Positions 45,108 through 55,110 of a DNA stretch of 64,000 bases are shown here, one piece after another. The position numbers were made by a program, and so were the translations under genes. The notes beneath the pieces are model-generated. The model was not told where the DNA came from and made no database searches. It saw only the letters and a program-made list of their open reading frames with translations. The DNA is from Symbiodinium microadriaticum (lineage: Eukaryota; Sar; Dinophyceae; Suessiales; Symbiodiniaceae), in NCBI GenBank assembly GCA_001939145.1, contig LSRX01000469.1, positions 1 through 64,000 of the forward strand, read 5' to 3'. Every line of letters starts with the position of its first letter. Position 1 is the first letter of the stretch.

Positions 45108-45345
45108 CTCTGAGGAGATCCCATACAACCAAAAAAACAATAAGTCTGAAAGCATCCTCTTCAAACTGCTGAAGCGAATTAGATCTGAGTAGAAGGATGA
45201 GAACTCTCGCAAAAGGGCGGGGGTTACCCACAGGCCCCTACGTAGTTCCTTTTTGTGGTCTATATTTGGAATCCTATACGGTAATCCCAAAAAGGAACTA
45301 CTTAGACAGAGTTCCATCTCTCTCCTGCGCTGCTTGTCTCCACTG
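45108..45345 (-). CDS. Two candidate exons flanking a family A element
   Basis: Downstream exon: after acceptor-like TTTTGCGAG near 45205 the frame reads EFSSFYSDLIRFSSLKRMLS, then DLLFFWLYGISSE, up to a canonical donor GAG|GTGAGT at 45108. Upstream exon: the frame AKHIAAAVETSSAGERWNS ends at a GT that directly abuts the family A element (45224-45305). If both are real, the element forms most of the intron between them. No domain recognised. Confidence 0.4.
45224..45305. repeat. Foldback element, family A copy 7, apparently intronic
   Basis: TACCCACAGGCCCCTACGTAG at the left and GGAACTACTTAG at the right; the right end is truncated. It lies between two minus-strand exon candidates. Confidence 0.8.
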
Positions 45346-45410
45346 CTGCTGCGATGTGCTTCGCGCTGGTAATGGATGAGGCAGCATGATGGTTCCTCGT
45401 GTGCAAACAA

Positions 45411-46074
45411 ACAGAACAGAACCCTTTGTTCAGCAATGCTCTCTAAATTGTCAGTAAAGTATGCTTATCCGGTGATACACCTGAGTGAGTGAAGGGATAA
45501 CCCCTGGCCACCACAAAGCTCGGGCAAAAGAAGTTGGCATAACACTCGCTTCGCCTCACATGTGAAGAAATGCCACTTACAATGCATCGGAGATCATCCC
45601 TGGGAGGCAATTCAATGAATCGAAGTGCGGCTCAGCGTCAGTGATTTGAAGCACTCGGTGCAAAGGTGGGCAAGCCGCGGATTGGGCTTGAACTCCTGCC
45701 CCAAAGAGGTGGACAGCAATGGCTAATTGGTCATGCGAGATGTGAATTAGTGTTGCCTCCTGCATTGCTGAACGAGTCGCTAGCCATTGTATTTTTAGTG
45801 ACATGTTTTACGTGAAATCGCACAGGTGGCAGTCGACACATCATGTAGTTAAGGCTTAGCGTTGATAAAGTTTCAAGACAAGGAGCTACGAGACCTCTTC
45901 ACCTCAGGCTAGAAATCGTCGGAGCGCAAGCCCGGCCTAATTTAGGAGTGCGCATATGAGCAATCATTCCCTCTTCTAGACCCTATGCAACTCTAGCATG
46001 ATCCACCCCCAAACCCTATGCTAGCCTTGAGCCATGCAGCCACCTCCCGCACCTTAACTCCGTGATGACAGCCC
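45411..46074. other. No gene recognised
   Basis: Short frames only; the first telomere-like motifs appear near 46010. Confidence 0.3.
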
Positions 46075-46305
46075 CTGAACCCTACGCTGTAAAACCCTGA
46101 AACTTAAAGCCTTAGCCCTAAACCTAAACCACTATAACACTAAACTACTAAACCCTTAAACCCTCAAGCCCGGAACGCTTTGTTCGTCCACTGGCTGCAA
46201 AGCCCTCGACCGTAAAACCCCCCAAAACCCCAAACACCCCAACACCCCAAACCCTAAAAACCTATCAACCCTAAATCCTAAACCCCTATAAACCCTGAAC
46301 CCTTC
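46075..46305 (-). repeat. Degenerate CCCTAAA array
   Basis: About 230 bp of CCCTAAA, CCCCAAAC and CCCTATAAAC variants interrupted by about 45 bases of other sequence. Confidence 0.8.
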
Positions 46306-46379
46306 TCGGTATTTGCCTGGCAGGCCGAGCTTCCATCCAGACTGACCTGCTGGCGAGCTCGAGGTCGGCAAACGATGTC

Positions 46380-46522
46380 ATGTGGGTAGTTCTCTAAAAT
46401 TAGGGTCCCTTTTGGGGGGCCCCTAATCCCTAAACCCGAAGCCCTAAACCCGATTTCTAAGGGTGCCGTACTTAATTTGGGACCTACAGAGGGGACCCTA
46501 ACTTTCGAGAACTACCCATGTG
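46380..46522. repeat. Foldback element, family F copy 4, with telomere-like insert
   Basis: Ends CATGTGGGTAGTTCTC and GAGAACTACCCATGTGGG are inverted. The interior carries about 35 bases of CCCTAAACCC-type sequence absent from other family F copies. Confidence 0.85.
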
Positions 46523-46599
46523 GGAGTTTCCGAAAAGAAGGGTGCTACCTTATTTTGGGGTCCTTATAAATAAGGGCGATGCCAAGTCCCACATCCGCG
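46521..46599. repeat. Partial family E element abutting family F copy 4
   Basis: GGGAGTTTCCGAAAAGAAGGG followed by a shortened core and ending AAGTCCCACATC. It begins where the family F element ends. Confidence 0.7.
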
Positions 46600-47723
46600 G
46601 CTTAGTGCGAATGCGGGCCTTTGTGGTACTCCATGAACAATGCCCGCTAGTTTGTGGGGTAAGACAGGGGATCCGACTAAATCCCGATCACCGGTTAGAT
46701 CCGATGCATGCCCTGGTGTACTCCCGCTCAGGCATTCATTCTTGGCCGGAAGCTCAGCGGACCCCTTAAACCCTAAACCGTGAAAACGACAATAACTCCC
46801 TGTCTAAGAAGGCAATACTGGCGCGCTGTTTTCCACGGGGAGGTCTTTGTAAGTAGCCAGGGGTGCTCTTTGAGCAGGCCTGGCTGAACGTCCGACGTTG
46901 CCAAAGCCCCTAGTTAAGTTTAGGGTTTATGGGTTCAGGACTTGCAATGACAGTAACAGGTGTCTCGCACGGGCGATTCATGCATGCTAGGACTTCATGT
47001 CCCACTACAGGGCTGGCAGCAGGTTGCAGCCCGAGCTAGTGCCGGCCTTTTCGCCGACACGGCGCGACCTCGCTATACCATCGGCATGTGCGTAACTACT
47101 AATTCAAGTTGCTCTGCCTGAGTTGGGGCATGCAGCTACAGTAAGAGGCCCGATGGGGCTTCCTCACTTGGGAAAATCTTTCTGCACGGCAGGCTCCGCG
47201 CACAAAGTAAAGCGCCGTGAGGGGTTGCACCCACCACGCAACGACGCAGAAACTGAGAAAAAGGAACCATCTGCAGAGAGTGTTGCTTCCCTGCTTTCAC
47301 GTAGCAAGCTTTCATTCCGTGTCGGGGAGTTTCAACGCCCCTGTCCCGGACCCGCACGAAAACGCCGCAAGCAAACGTAGGGGCCTGGCCTCCATGTCTT
47401 TGAGCCTCAGATCGTCTGAAGCCAACAACGCCGCCTCTTAAGCTCCTTTCAAAGGGGTCCACCTTTCGAGCCGGGGGGCCTCCAAAAAGTGTGATGTGAA
47501 ACCCAGTAGGCTCAGTCTTTGTGCTTGTACAGTGCATGTTGCCGCTGCCTGAGTAGCGACATGTATCTATATGTGCTGCTGTCATTAAGTATGGCTCTTG
47601 CGTCACAGCAGTAGCTTTGCAGTCTACATGGTCCACAGACCTGTGCTTTTGCTTCTGCAATCACAGTCATCAAACTAATCACTGTAGCATTGTGGCTGTA
47701 AACACCTTTGTGGATGCGACCAC
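46600..47723. other. No firm gene
   Basis: A plus-strand frame at about 47150-47380 (AHKVKRREGLHPP, then ESVASLLSRSKLSFRVGEF, ending ARKRRKQT) and a longer minus-strand frame overlap each other. Neither has a domain or splice chain, so neither is called. Confidence 0.3.
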
Positions 47724-48221
47724 TACCACTACCACCACTAATTGCTGCTGCTGCTGCTGCTGGTACTACTGCTGCTACCACCACTACCACTACCACTACC
47801 ACTACCACTACCACTACCACTACCACTACCACTACCACTACCACTACCACTACCACTACCACTACCACNNNNNNNNNNNNNNNNNNNNNNNNNNNNNNNN
47901 NNNNNNNNNNNNNNNNNNNNNNNNNNNNNNNNNNNNNNNNNNNNNNNNNNNNNNNNNNNNNNNNNNNNNNNNNNNNNNNNNNNNNNNNNNNNNNNNNNNN
48001 NNNNNNNNNNNNNNNNNNNNNNNNNNNNNNNNNNNNNNNNNNNNNNNNNNNNNNNNNNNNNNNNNNNNNNNNNNNNNNNNNNNNNNNNNNNNNNNNNNNN
48101 NNNNNNNNNNNNNNNNNNNNNNNNNNNNNNNNNNNNNNNNNNNNNNNNNNNNNNNNNNNNNNACCACCACTAATTGCTGCTGCTGCTGCTGCTGGTACTA
48201 CTACTACTACTACCACTACCA

Positions 48222-48275
<54 letters not shown>

Positions 48276-48290
48276 ATACTAACACAAATA
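47724..48290. repeat. TAC/CAC and GCT trinucleotide-type repeat with assembly gap
   Basis: (TACCAC)n and (CTA)n blocks separated by (TGC)n blocks, which appear on both sides of the gap in the same order (ATTGCTGCTGCTGC then TACTAC). The gap probably spans more of the same repeat; open frames here are artefacts of low complexity. Confidence 0.95.
47869..48162. other. Assembly gap (294 N)
   Basis: A run of 294 undetermined bases inside the repeat. Confidence 1.
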
Positions 48291-48504
48291 CGGATAATAC
48301 TAATAAAAGTAACAATAATAATGATAACAATATCTACGTCCCAATACTGCTGCTACTTTTCCTAGCTACCGGCTAGTACGAGCTCAGCACTCGAAGGTGG
48401 ACGTAAGTAGATGCCGCCGGGGCTGTAAACCCCGAGTATCGCGGGACAAGGTGCATCGAGGCGAAGGCCGGGCTGTAGTGCATTGTGCCATACCTTGGTG
48501 ATTG

Positions 48505-48578
48505 GGTTTAGGGTTCAGGGTTTAGGGTTTCTTTTTGAGGGTTTAGGGGTTAGGGTATAGGGTTTTAGGGTTTAGGGA
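48505..48578 (+). repeat. TTTAGGG tract
   Basis: TTTAGGGTTCAGGG units with a TTTCTTTTTG interruption. Confidence 0.85.
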
Positions 48579-48897
48579 AATCGCTTTCCCTCCTTTCCCA
48601 TGCATGTGCAATCAAGAGAATGAAACTGGCTTTCTCCGAGTTCCCTGCAGCTACGGACACAAGCCCGCCGTCCTAAAAAAGACAGGCAAAGCACTTCTTC
48701 ATGTCACCTCAGAATATCCGTTTGTTTGTAGTAAAACTCCAGTTCCTAAAAGGTAACTATCCAGGAATGCAGCCTAGCGAAGGAATACTCAGGACCTGGT
48801 GAAGTCGTGGCATCACGCTGGGTCATCGCAAAGACTTGCTGCTGTCATCTATTGTTGCATCTTGAGGTCGTCGGTGTCCTTGCTCTTGCGTTGATGC

Positions 48898-49110
48898 TAT
48901 TGTTGTTGTTGCTGTTGCTGTTGCTGTGTCTCGGTGGTACTGTGTTGCAGTTGCTGTTGTGCCGTGTTGTGTGCAGTGCTGCTGTCGTGTTGAATTACAG
49001 TTGAGCTGCGCTGCTGTTGTGCTGCATTGCCGTTGTGCTGCGTTGCTGCCGTGCGGTAGTGCTGTTGTGCTGTGGTGCCGTCGTGCTGGGTGCTGTGTGG
49101 CTCTGTTGCT
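48898..49110. repeat. TGT/TGC-rich degenerate repeat
   Basis: Starts as (TTG)n/(CTG)n and decays into TGTTGTGCTG-type units. The Gln/Thr-rich minus-strand frame over it is repeat-derived. Confidence 0.85.
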
Positions 49111-49273
49111 CTGTTGCATTGTTGATGGGCTGCAGGGTTGCGAGTTGCTGACTTGTTCTGTTGCGCTGTTTCTCTAGAGTCTATTGCACTCTGTTGCTCT
49201 TTGGTGCCATCGCTGAAGTGTTTGTGATGTTGTTGAACACCGGGTCGAGTTCGGGTTTCGGCTTGAATGCAGA

Positions 49274-51229
49274 TCAACGTCCTAAGAGTCTTGGCAGTTG
49301 CGCCTGATTTTCACTTCGGCTGTGGGATACGAATGGAAATTTGCAGCTCAGATGCAGCAACAAAGCCACGAGATTGAGTCCCAGCACAGCGAAGAAGGCG
49401 ATGGGCTCCCGGCCAAGTGGCTTTCCACAGAATGTCCGCCCATTCGCTGACAGCAAGATGCCTTGGGTGGATGCAGGCATGATTTTATAGAGCCGCCCCA
49501 CCTCCTGTCAGGATACCAAAGCTTAGTGTGAAAAGAACGGGTTCCATCGTGCGAGAACAGTCCACACATCGGCGGTTCCAACTTGCTCAGCTTACAGTTA
49601 CACGATCCTGGCATGCAAACGTACAGATATGGAAAACCCACATCACACGAACAGACATGGAGAAACCACATCTACAGCCCAGCCCAGGAACGAGCACAAT
49701 ATGGCGTAATCGTGAACCCCCTCAACCCAATGCTTACAGCACAAACCATCCTCATTCGTGCACTCAAGCTGCCAAAGCTTAGATATTCAAGCAGACGTAC
49801 GCCGATGAAGCATGCCTTGTCTCGGAATGGCCGCTCGAAGGTCACAACCACGGGCACTGCCGACAGGACTAAAGCCGGAAGGGCCAGAAGGAGGAACCCA
49901 AATTGCGCAGGTGAAGATCCTACAAAGGTTATCGAGTAAGCAAGAGCAAAGCCAATCACGAACGACAATGAGAGACTACAGGCGAGGCCCAGAATGCTTG
50001 TGGGCACTTCTGGCACATTCTTGTCCACATCAACGCATCCTCTCAGGCATGGAAGCAGCTTTCCTCGCAAGAGCCATCGCCAAAATGACCGGTATCCCGC
50101 TACAGACTGGCAAACGGCGAAGCCAAGGATGCTGGCAAATCCAAGATGTCTTGCAAACGGTGACAAAAGCATTGCATAGGCCCCGCATCGCAACACCAAG
50201 TCCGATGCCAAGTATGCAATGAAAGTGGCCTTGCACGACACCAACTCGTTCAAAGGCGACAGAACGAGAGACACCCTTGAAAGCTCACCGCCCTGCTGGC
50301 TTTTCCCAGCATCTTTCGGATCCTTTGGATGTTCTGATGGGACATCGTGACCCATGTACGGATCGTCTGCGCTCACTTGTACTTCCTCCTCTTGAACACC
50401 GTAGGTCTGTGCATGACCTGCCACCTCCGATGCTGCTTTGAATGCTTCCGATGCTTCGGCATTGGTTGGCAGAACTATCTTCGGCAGCTGCAGCGCCAGA
50501 GACAGAGAAACACTGGTAACAGAGGTAGTCACAGACAGCAAATTCAATGGTGCCACGTGTGTTGCTGAAGCAAACATAATGTATGACTGCAAGAAAGCCT
50601 GCGGGACCGACTCGGCTAGTTTGAGAACGAAATCTCGGCGCATCATCTGTTGCCTTCTCTTCTCTTCCAGCTTGCCTGTCCGAACAACGCGCATAATGTC
50701 CAGTAATGGCGCAATCTGGAAGAAAGCTGCGACAAAGCCGCACCAAATTGACTTTCGGCTGGGCTCGACCCGGAGAGAAGGACGGTAAGCCACAGCAGAG
50801 GCCACTGAAGAGCCCAGGAGTATTACCTTAGCTCCTCTTTCTTCCCGCCGTTAAGTGGACTTGTGACTCATCGGAGTTATAATAATACCATTAAAAATTC
50901 TAACTATAAAGCTTACTGCTCTCCAAAGCTTCACAGCCAAAACCACTCCACGCTGCGTGTGCGACGCACTTGTCTTCACTCTGGCCGGCTGTGTAAGTGA
51001 CATTTGCATAAGAGCAAAGCCCGTCTTTACATGTGAAGTTGGAGTATTCGCACTCCTGCCTGATGCTCGAGTTGGTAACGCAGCTGAGCTTCAGTAAGAC
51101 CAAAATGTCGGTCACAAAGTCGACCAGATTCAAGGCAGCGAAGGCCAACATCGGCCCGATGAGAAATGCAAACGCCTTGCATTCCATCTCCGCGATGTTC
51201 TGTGCATTCTGACGATGCCTTCGCTCCAT
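49274..51229 (-). CDS. XK-related multispan membrane protein, three exons
   Basis: Exons 51229-50917, 50804-49738 and 49504-49274 join in phase to give 536 residues. Intron 1 (112 bp) is GT-AG in phase 1 and its join creates an ATG codon. Intron 2 (233 bp) is GT-AG in phase 0. Residues 22-48 hold the first membrane segment with the family's LVDFVTDILVLLKL pattern. A Cys-rich loop with three N-glycosylation motifs follows (about 51-95). Then come FFQIAPLLDIMR and the XK hallmark ESVPQAFLQSYIM near 169-181, an acidic linker, and several more hydrophobic segments including the last in exon 3 (PIAFFAVLGLNLVALLLHL). XK-related proteins act as or with lipid scramblases; function here is inferred from family. 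An in-frame stop at 51287 precedes the ATG, but a TTCAG acceptor just before it leaves room for an upstream exon. Confidence 0.82.
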
Positions 51230-51417
51230 GGCAAAACGGTAGCCAGGTAGCTGCGCCCTGAACCAAGACGGCTGCGACTGGCCAACTCACTTTCAAGCTT
51301 CATACCCCTCAGCTGCCACAGAAGTCACCGCAGCCTGGCAACATAGGCACTAGCACTTGGGATCTTGGGTCATCTGCACAATAACCGCACCAACAGAACT
51401 GCTGTGCTCTCTTCCTT

Positions 51418-51472
51418 TAAGGCTCCAAATAGCCCAAAGTGGGTAATGTTTGTATACTTGGAGTCTTAGGGT
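51418..51472. repeat. Partial foldback element, family J
   Basis: AAGGCTCCAAATAGCCCAAAG and TATACTTGGAGTCTTAGGG match the two ends of 41311-41398 with the middle missing. It lies just upstream of the XK-related gene. Confidence 0.7.
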
Positions 51473-52110
51473 TCTGGCAGAAAATACAACTGGCAGTGTG
51501 CTCTCACACACTGCTGCGATCGGCTAGACACCCGGCAGACGCGGAAGTGAAGATCGAGCTGACCGGGAAAGGTTTGTGGGGGGTCTGTCGTTTTGTCTGC
51601 CACTGTCAGGAGCTTTTGCCAGAGATCTACATTGTACATCAACGTCGTATCATTTCGAGGGAGATAGAGCTGGCAGGGGCAGAGGGTGGCCCGAGGTGAT
51701 ACCAACGTCTGCTGGGGATTATCTTTTCTGATGCGACTCGTGGATCTCAAAACGAGGAACGGCGTCTTCAAGTTCCTTGTCTATGGCTTCGGCGTCCGTG
51801 CTGGATGTGGGGTCACCATCACCGGACGGTTAGGACATTTCGTGCTGGCTGGGTGAGTGACGTTCGTGCGGCAGGTCAAGCCGTCGGGAAGCTGCCGTGG
51901 CTAAGTTCCAATGTAAGATAAGGCCCTCGGGCTGCTGAAGCCGACTGTCAGCAGTTAGCTTCTGTTTGTTGTGGGCGATGCTGGGGACGCGAGCTAGGCG
52001 CCGGATGGTGGAGGGTCGCACACAGGATGGGGGGTGATTCTTGCGGGTGTTCAATCAGCTAGGAGTCGGGAACTGGGACACTGGCGATTGCTGGCTGAAG
52101 CGCAACTTAC
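51473..52110. other. No gene recognised
   Basis: Overlapping short frames on both strands, no domains. Confidence 0.3.
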
Positions 52111-52296
52111 CTTCACAGCTGCTCAAAGTTTGGATGCCGCGCTCCGTGATGCGACAGTGCGGCCGCGTTGGCGATTGCCCACGGATCGGCAGCTGGTGCA
52201 TGAACGAGGCACCTTCGGATAAAGAGAATCGTGGCTCGCCGAGTTGGTGTAAGCGGTGTTTGCGAATATCTCTCATTGTCACGGAGAAGTCGTTGT
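52111..52296 (-). CDS. Exon of an unrecognised protein
   Basis: A 186-nt minus-strand exon between acceptor AAAGCAG and a strong donor AAG|GTAAGT. One frame stays open through the donor (DNDFSVTMRDIRKHRLHQLG, then EPRFSLSEGASFMHQLP). A second, more hydrophobic frame (TRRATILFIRRCLVHAPAA, then DPWAIANAAALSHHG) reaches TGA just before the donor. The splice sites support an exon; the frame is undecided and no domain is recognised. Confidence 0.42.
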
Positions 52297-53054
52297 CTGC
52301 TTTGATCAATTTTGTAGAGAGCAAGCGGCAGCACCGCAGCCAGCCCCCCTGGCCCCTATTACTTGCTGATTGGACTGCTATAGGGGCTTTCACAAGCGCT
52401 AGTCGGTAAAGCACATGAGTGGGATTGCTCAGCAAAGCAGGTGCGAAGCGAGGGTTGTGGCAGACGACAGTGGGCTGGAGAACACTGGAGGATTGGTCGA
52501 CTGGGATGGTTGGACCGGACTGCTTGCTGCAGTTCTGGGTCGGGAGGCTGCGAAATAGCTACAAGTAACCTGGAGCCTTCATGATCGCTTGACGCCGAGA
52601 GCAAGTGCGATGAGGATCAAACGTCTACAGCCCCCAAGTGATGCTACTGCGACAGCGATTTCTCAGCCTAAACCCTAACCCCTAAAACCCTAAGTCCTAA
52701 ACCCCTAAAAGGAGCTTAGGGTTCGAGCCTGGGGCCGATGTCGAACAAACGGCGCCAGGGATGCAGGTGTTGCTCCGCTGTGACAGCAGCCGGATCCTCT
52801 CCGAGGAGCATCTATACCAGCCGACATTCATGTCGAACAGCGGATACATGTGCTACGCAGGTTGGCAAAAGGCGCGAAGAAAACTTCAAATGTGGAGACG
52901 CAAACGTCAGATCGGCTTTCACGCGATGTGGAAACAAAGGGACTAGGGACTGGACCCCTCTGAGATATGTCCACTGTCCACGAGCCTCCTGCTGAAGCTT
53001 TCGTCCTTTCCCGATAAAGAATGCTCTCACGCGCATGGAAATTCCTATGCCTTC
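52297..53054. repeat. Short CCCTAAA tract; otherwise no gene recognised
   Basis: CCCTAAACC units with AAAACCCTAAGTCC variants lie at 52668-52720, directly followed by TTAGGGTTC. The rest of this interval shows only overlapping short frames. Confidence 0.5.
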
Positions 53055-53390
53055 AGACATCATTCAACCCACTCAATGAAAAGAAGCCCGTTTGGTAGTA
53101 CTGATCGAGAAAGCTCCTGATCTTGGGCGAGATGTAGCCACTGCCACAGAGCACGAGGAGCTGTTCAGTCACTACTACCCCACGATGACCCGACCTAACG
53201 GACTGATCAAGGATTGAGGAAACGCTCTTCGGTCTGCTCAGGGGGAACGATGTCCGGATACATGGTCGGAGAAGCCTGATCATGATCAAGCGCTGCCGCA
53301 GCTCTCCCAATTTCATGCTTTGTGGCTCCAGGGGAAGGCTCCACTTTGCGAGGCCTCTGAAGCCACGTTGTGAAGTCAACGCATGAAGCT
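53055..53390 (-). CDS. Coding island, protein not recognised
   Basis: After an acceptor-like ACAGCTTAG near 53398, the frame reads QLHALTSQRGFRGLAKWSLP, then KLGELRQRLIMIRLLRP, and stays open to 53053. A second frame (KVEPSPGATKHEIGRAAAAL, then YPDIVPPEQTEERFLNP and stop) is equally protein-like. A small intron or alternative exon boundary could reconcile them. No domain recognised. Confidence 0.35.
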
Positions 53391-53567
53391 GCTAAGCTGT
53401 GACCAGGATCTCAACGCTGACAGGCAAAACAGACTCAGCCTTGTCGAATGCCTGACACATGTTCGAAGAGAGTCGATAACCCGCGAGGAGCGTCAGGCTC
53501 GTTGCCCGTGGAGAAGCCATATCCAACTCGATCAGTGACTGGGTTTGCCGTAGCTTCCAATTGCCTA

Positions 53568-53632
53568 GACCCTATAAACCCTAAACCCTACATAAAGCCT
53601 AAACCCTACATAACCCTAAACCCTACAAGGGT
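53568..53632 (-). repeat. CCCTAAA tract
   Basis: CCCTATAAACCCTAAACCCTACATAAAG units, with a CTACATAA variant repeated. Confidence 0.8.
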
Positions 53633-54843
53633 TGCAAAATTCTTGCTACGAAAACTCTCCGAGCCTGCCGGAGAGCAGCCTGGAGCTCCGCATCCTCTCT
53701 CCGATCATCCAGCGACGTGTGCTCGGAGCCTGTGCCTGGGGTTGATTGAGGTCCCTCAATCCGAACCATAACAGCAGTTAATGCCAAGAATAAGATAATC
53801 CCCTTAAGCAGTCTAAAGGCCAAGCCCAAAGAAACAAAACAAACAACTCCCTGATGCTCTAATGCCTATCTGGCGGAAATGATACTGTAGTCTACAGTAC
53901 TACATACTAGCATACATCTATGTACTATACACCATGCACAATATACACCACATTATATACTACTACGTACTTTAGTATAGACCCTACAATGTACACATGC
54001 GTGTGTGTATATATATATATATGTATATATGTATACACATTACACACGACATGATTTACTACGTGTTGTAAACTATTTCGTATATACCACCTGGTACATG
54101 CTATACACGATGTACCTGGTACACACCGCTACATTACTCGACTATGTAGTACTATACACTCTACTACTACAACATCCAGGCGTTCTTGCCAGGTTGCTTT
54201 CTGGCGACAGCTTCGCTGAGCAGGCGCTGGCCATGATCGAACATGTTGTGGCCAAGGGCCGACAAAGGAGCCCGGTTACACCGGAACATAGCTCAAACTA
54301 TAATGGCCAGGCCCCTATGCCTTAAGGTTGTTGAGTATTCCTTACGGGGTATTGGGCGATCTGAAGGATTTCAGAGATCGAAATTGATTTGTAGAAGGTT
54401 TAGGTTTCGGGTTTAGGGGACCTGGGTCTTTGGGAAAATGCAGTTTGGAACGAACTGTGCGGATGCTTCTTTGATCCCTTTTTAGGGTTAGAGTGTCGGG
54501 CTAAGGGCTTCTATAGGGTGGTAGTTTCGGAAACAGAGAGTCCAAGCCCTCCCATCATGCACAGCATGACTCTGAGTGATGCAAGCTAGTCGGAAAAGGG
54601 ACTTCTAGTGCATCAGCTCCAGACTGTGAAACTACCAGATCTCCGGGAGTATATACGGCTCACGGTGCCCAGAAAGCTTTTGATGTCTCTCTGCCGGTCG
54701 AGTTTCGTTTGGAGAAAAGCATTCCTGTGTCGTTAATGCTCTGCAGTCGGGTGCGCGCGGATCCGGGGGTCTGTATGCAAGTGGAAAGCCTTCCTCGTCG
54801 AGGCACACTCTCATGACGAGGCGCATGTTGGCGTTGGTTACAG
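53633..54843. other. No gene recognised; TA-rich and TAC-rich stretch
   Basis: About 53880-54170 is rich in TACTATACAC-type sequence and contains (TA)n near 54008-54030. A GGCCCCTATGCCTTAAGG motif near 54310 resembles family G/H loop sequence. No exon supported. Confidence 0.4.
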
Positions 54844-54908
54844 TATAACCCTAAACCCCTAAACCCTTAAACCCCTAAACCCTAAACCCTTACAAACCCT
54901 TAACCCTT
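54844..54908 (-). repeat. CCCTAAA tract
   Basis: CCCTAAACCCCTAAACCCTTAAAC units, directly adjoining the next coding island. Confidence 0.85.
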
Positions 54909-55110
54909 ATAGTGAGTAATGAGTATGTCTTTTGGAGCATCGCTCCCCTCTACCGTGACTGCCTGCGGTTCATCAACGAGCACTGGAGCTTTGATTCTGG
55001 CTTCGACGTGGTCCCTTGTGAGGTCTTGTGGACCCAGAAGAGACAGGTTTTCGACTTCTCGGCGTTTCCGCTCAGCGCTAACTGTGCTGCGACTGTTGCA
55101 GGCTCTTGAA
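54909..55110 (-). CDS. Candidate exon, protein not recognised
   Basis: A minus-strand frame after acceptor GCAACAG near 55099 reads KRREVENLSLLGPQDLTRDH, then VEARIKAPVLVDEPQAVTVE and GSDAPKDILI, before the CCCTAAA tract. The plus strand carries an equally open frame over the same bases (YVFWSIAPLYRDCLRFINEH), so direction is not certain; minus is preferred because all firm genes lie there. Confidence 0.35.

Noticed and set aside
47512-48376. Long open frames of 140-270 codons across the repeat and gap
   Set aside because: They consist of poly-Val, poly-Thr, poly-Leu-Pro or unknown residues generated by the trinucleotide repeat and the N run.
48823-49277. Gln/Thr/His-rich minus-strand frames
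   Set aside because: They translate a degenerate TGT/TGC repeat in several frames at once.
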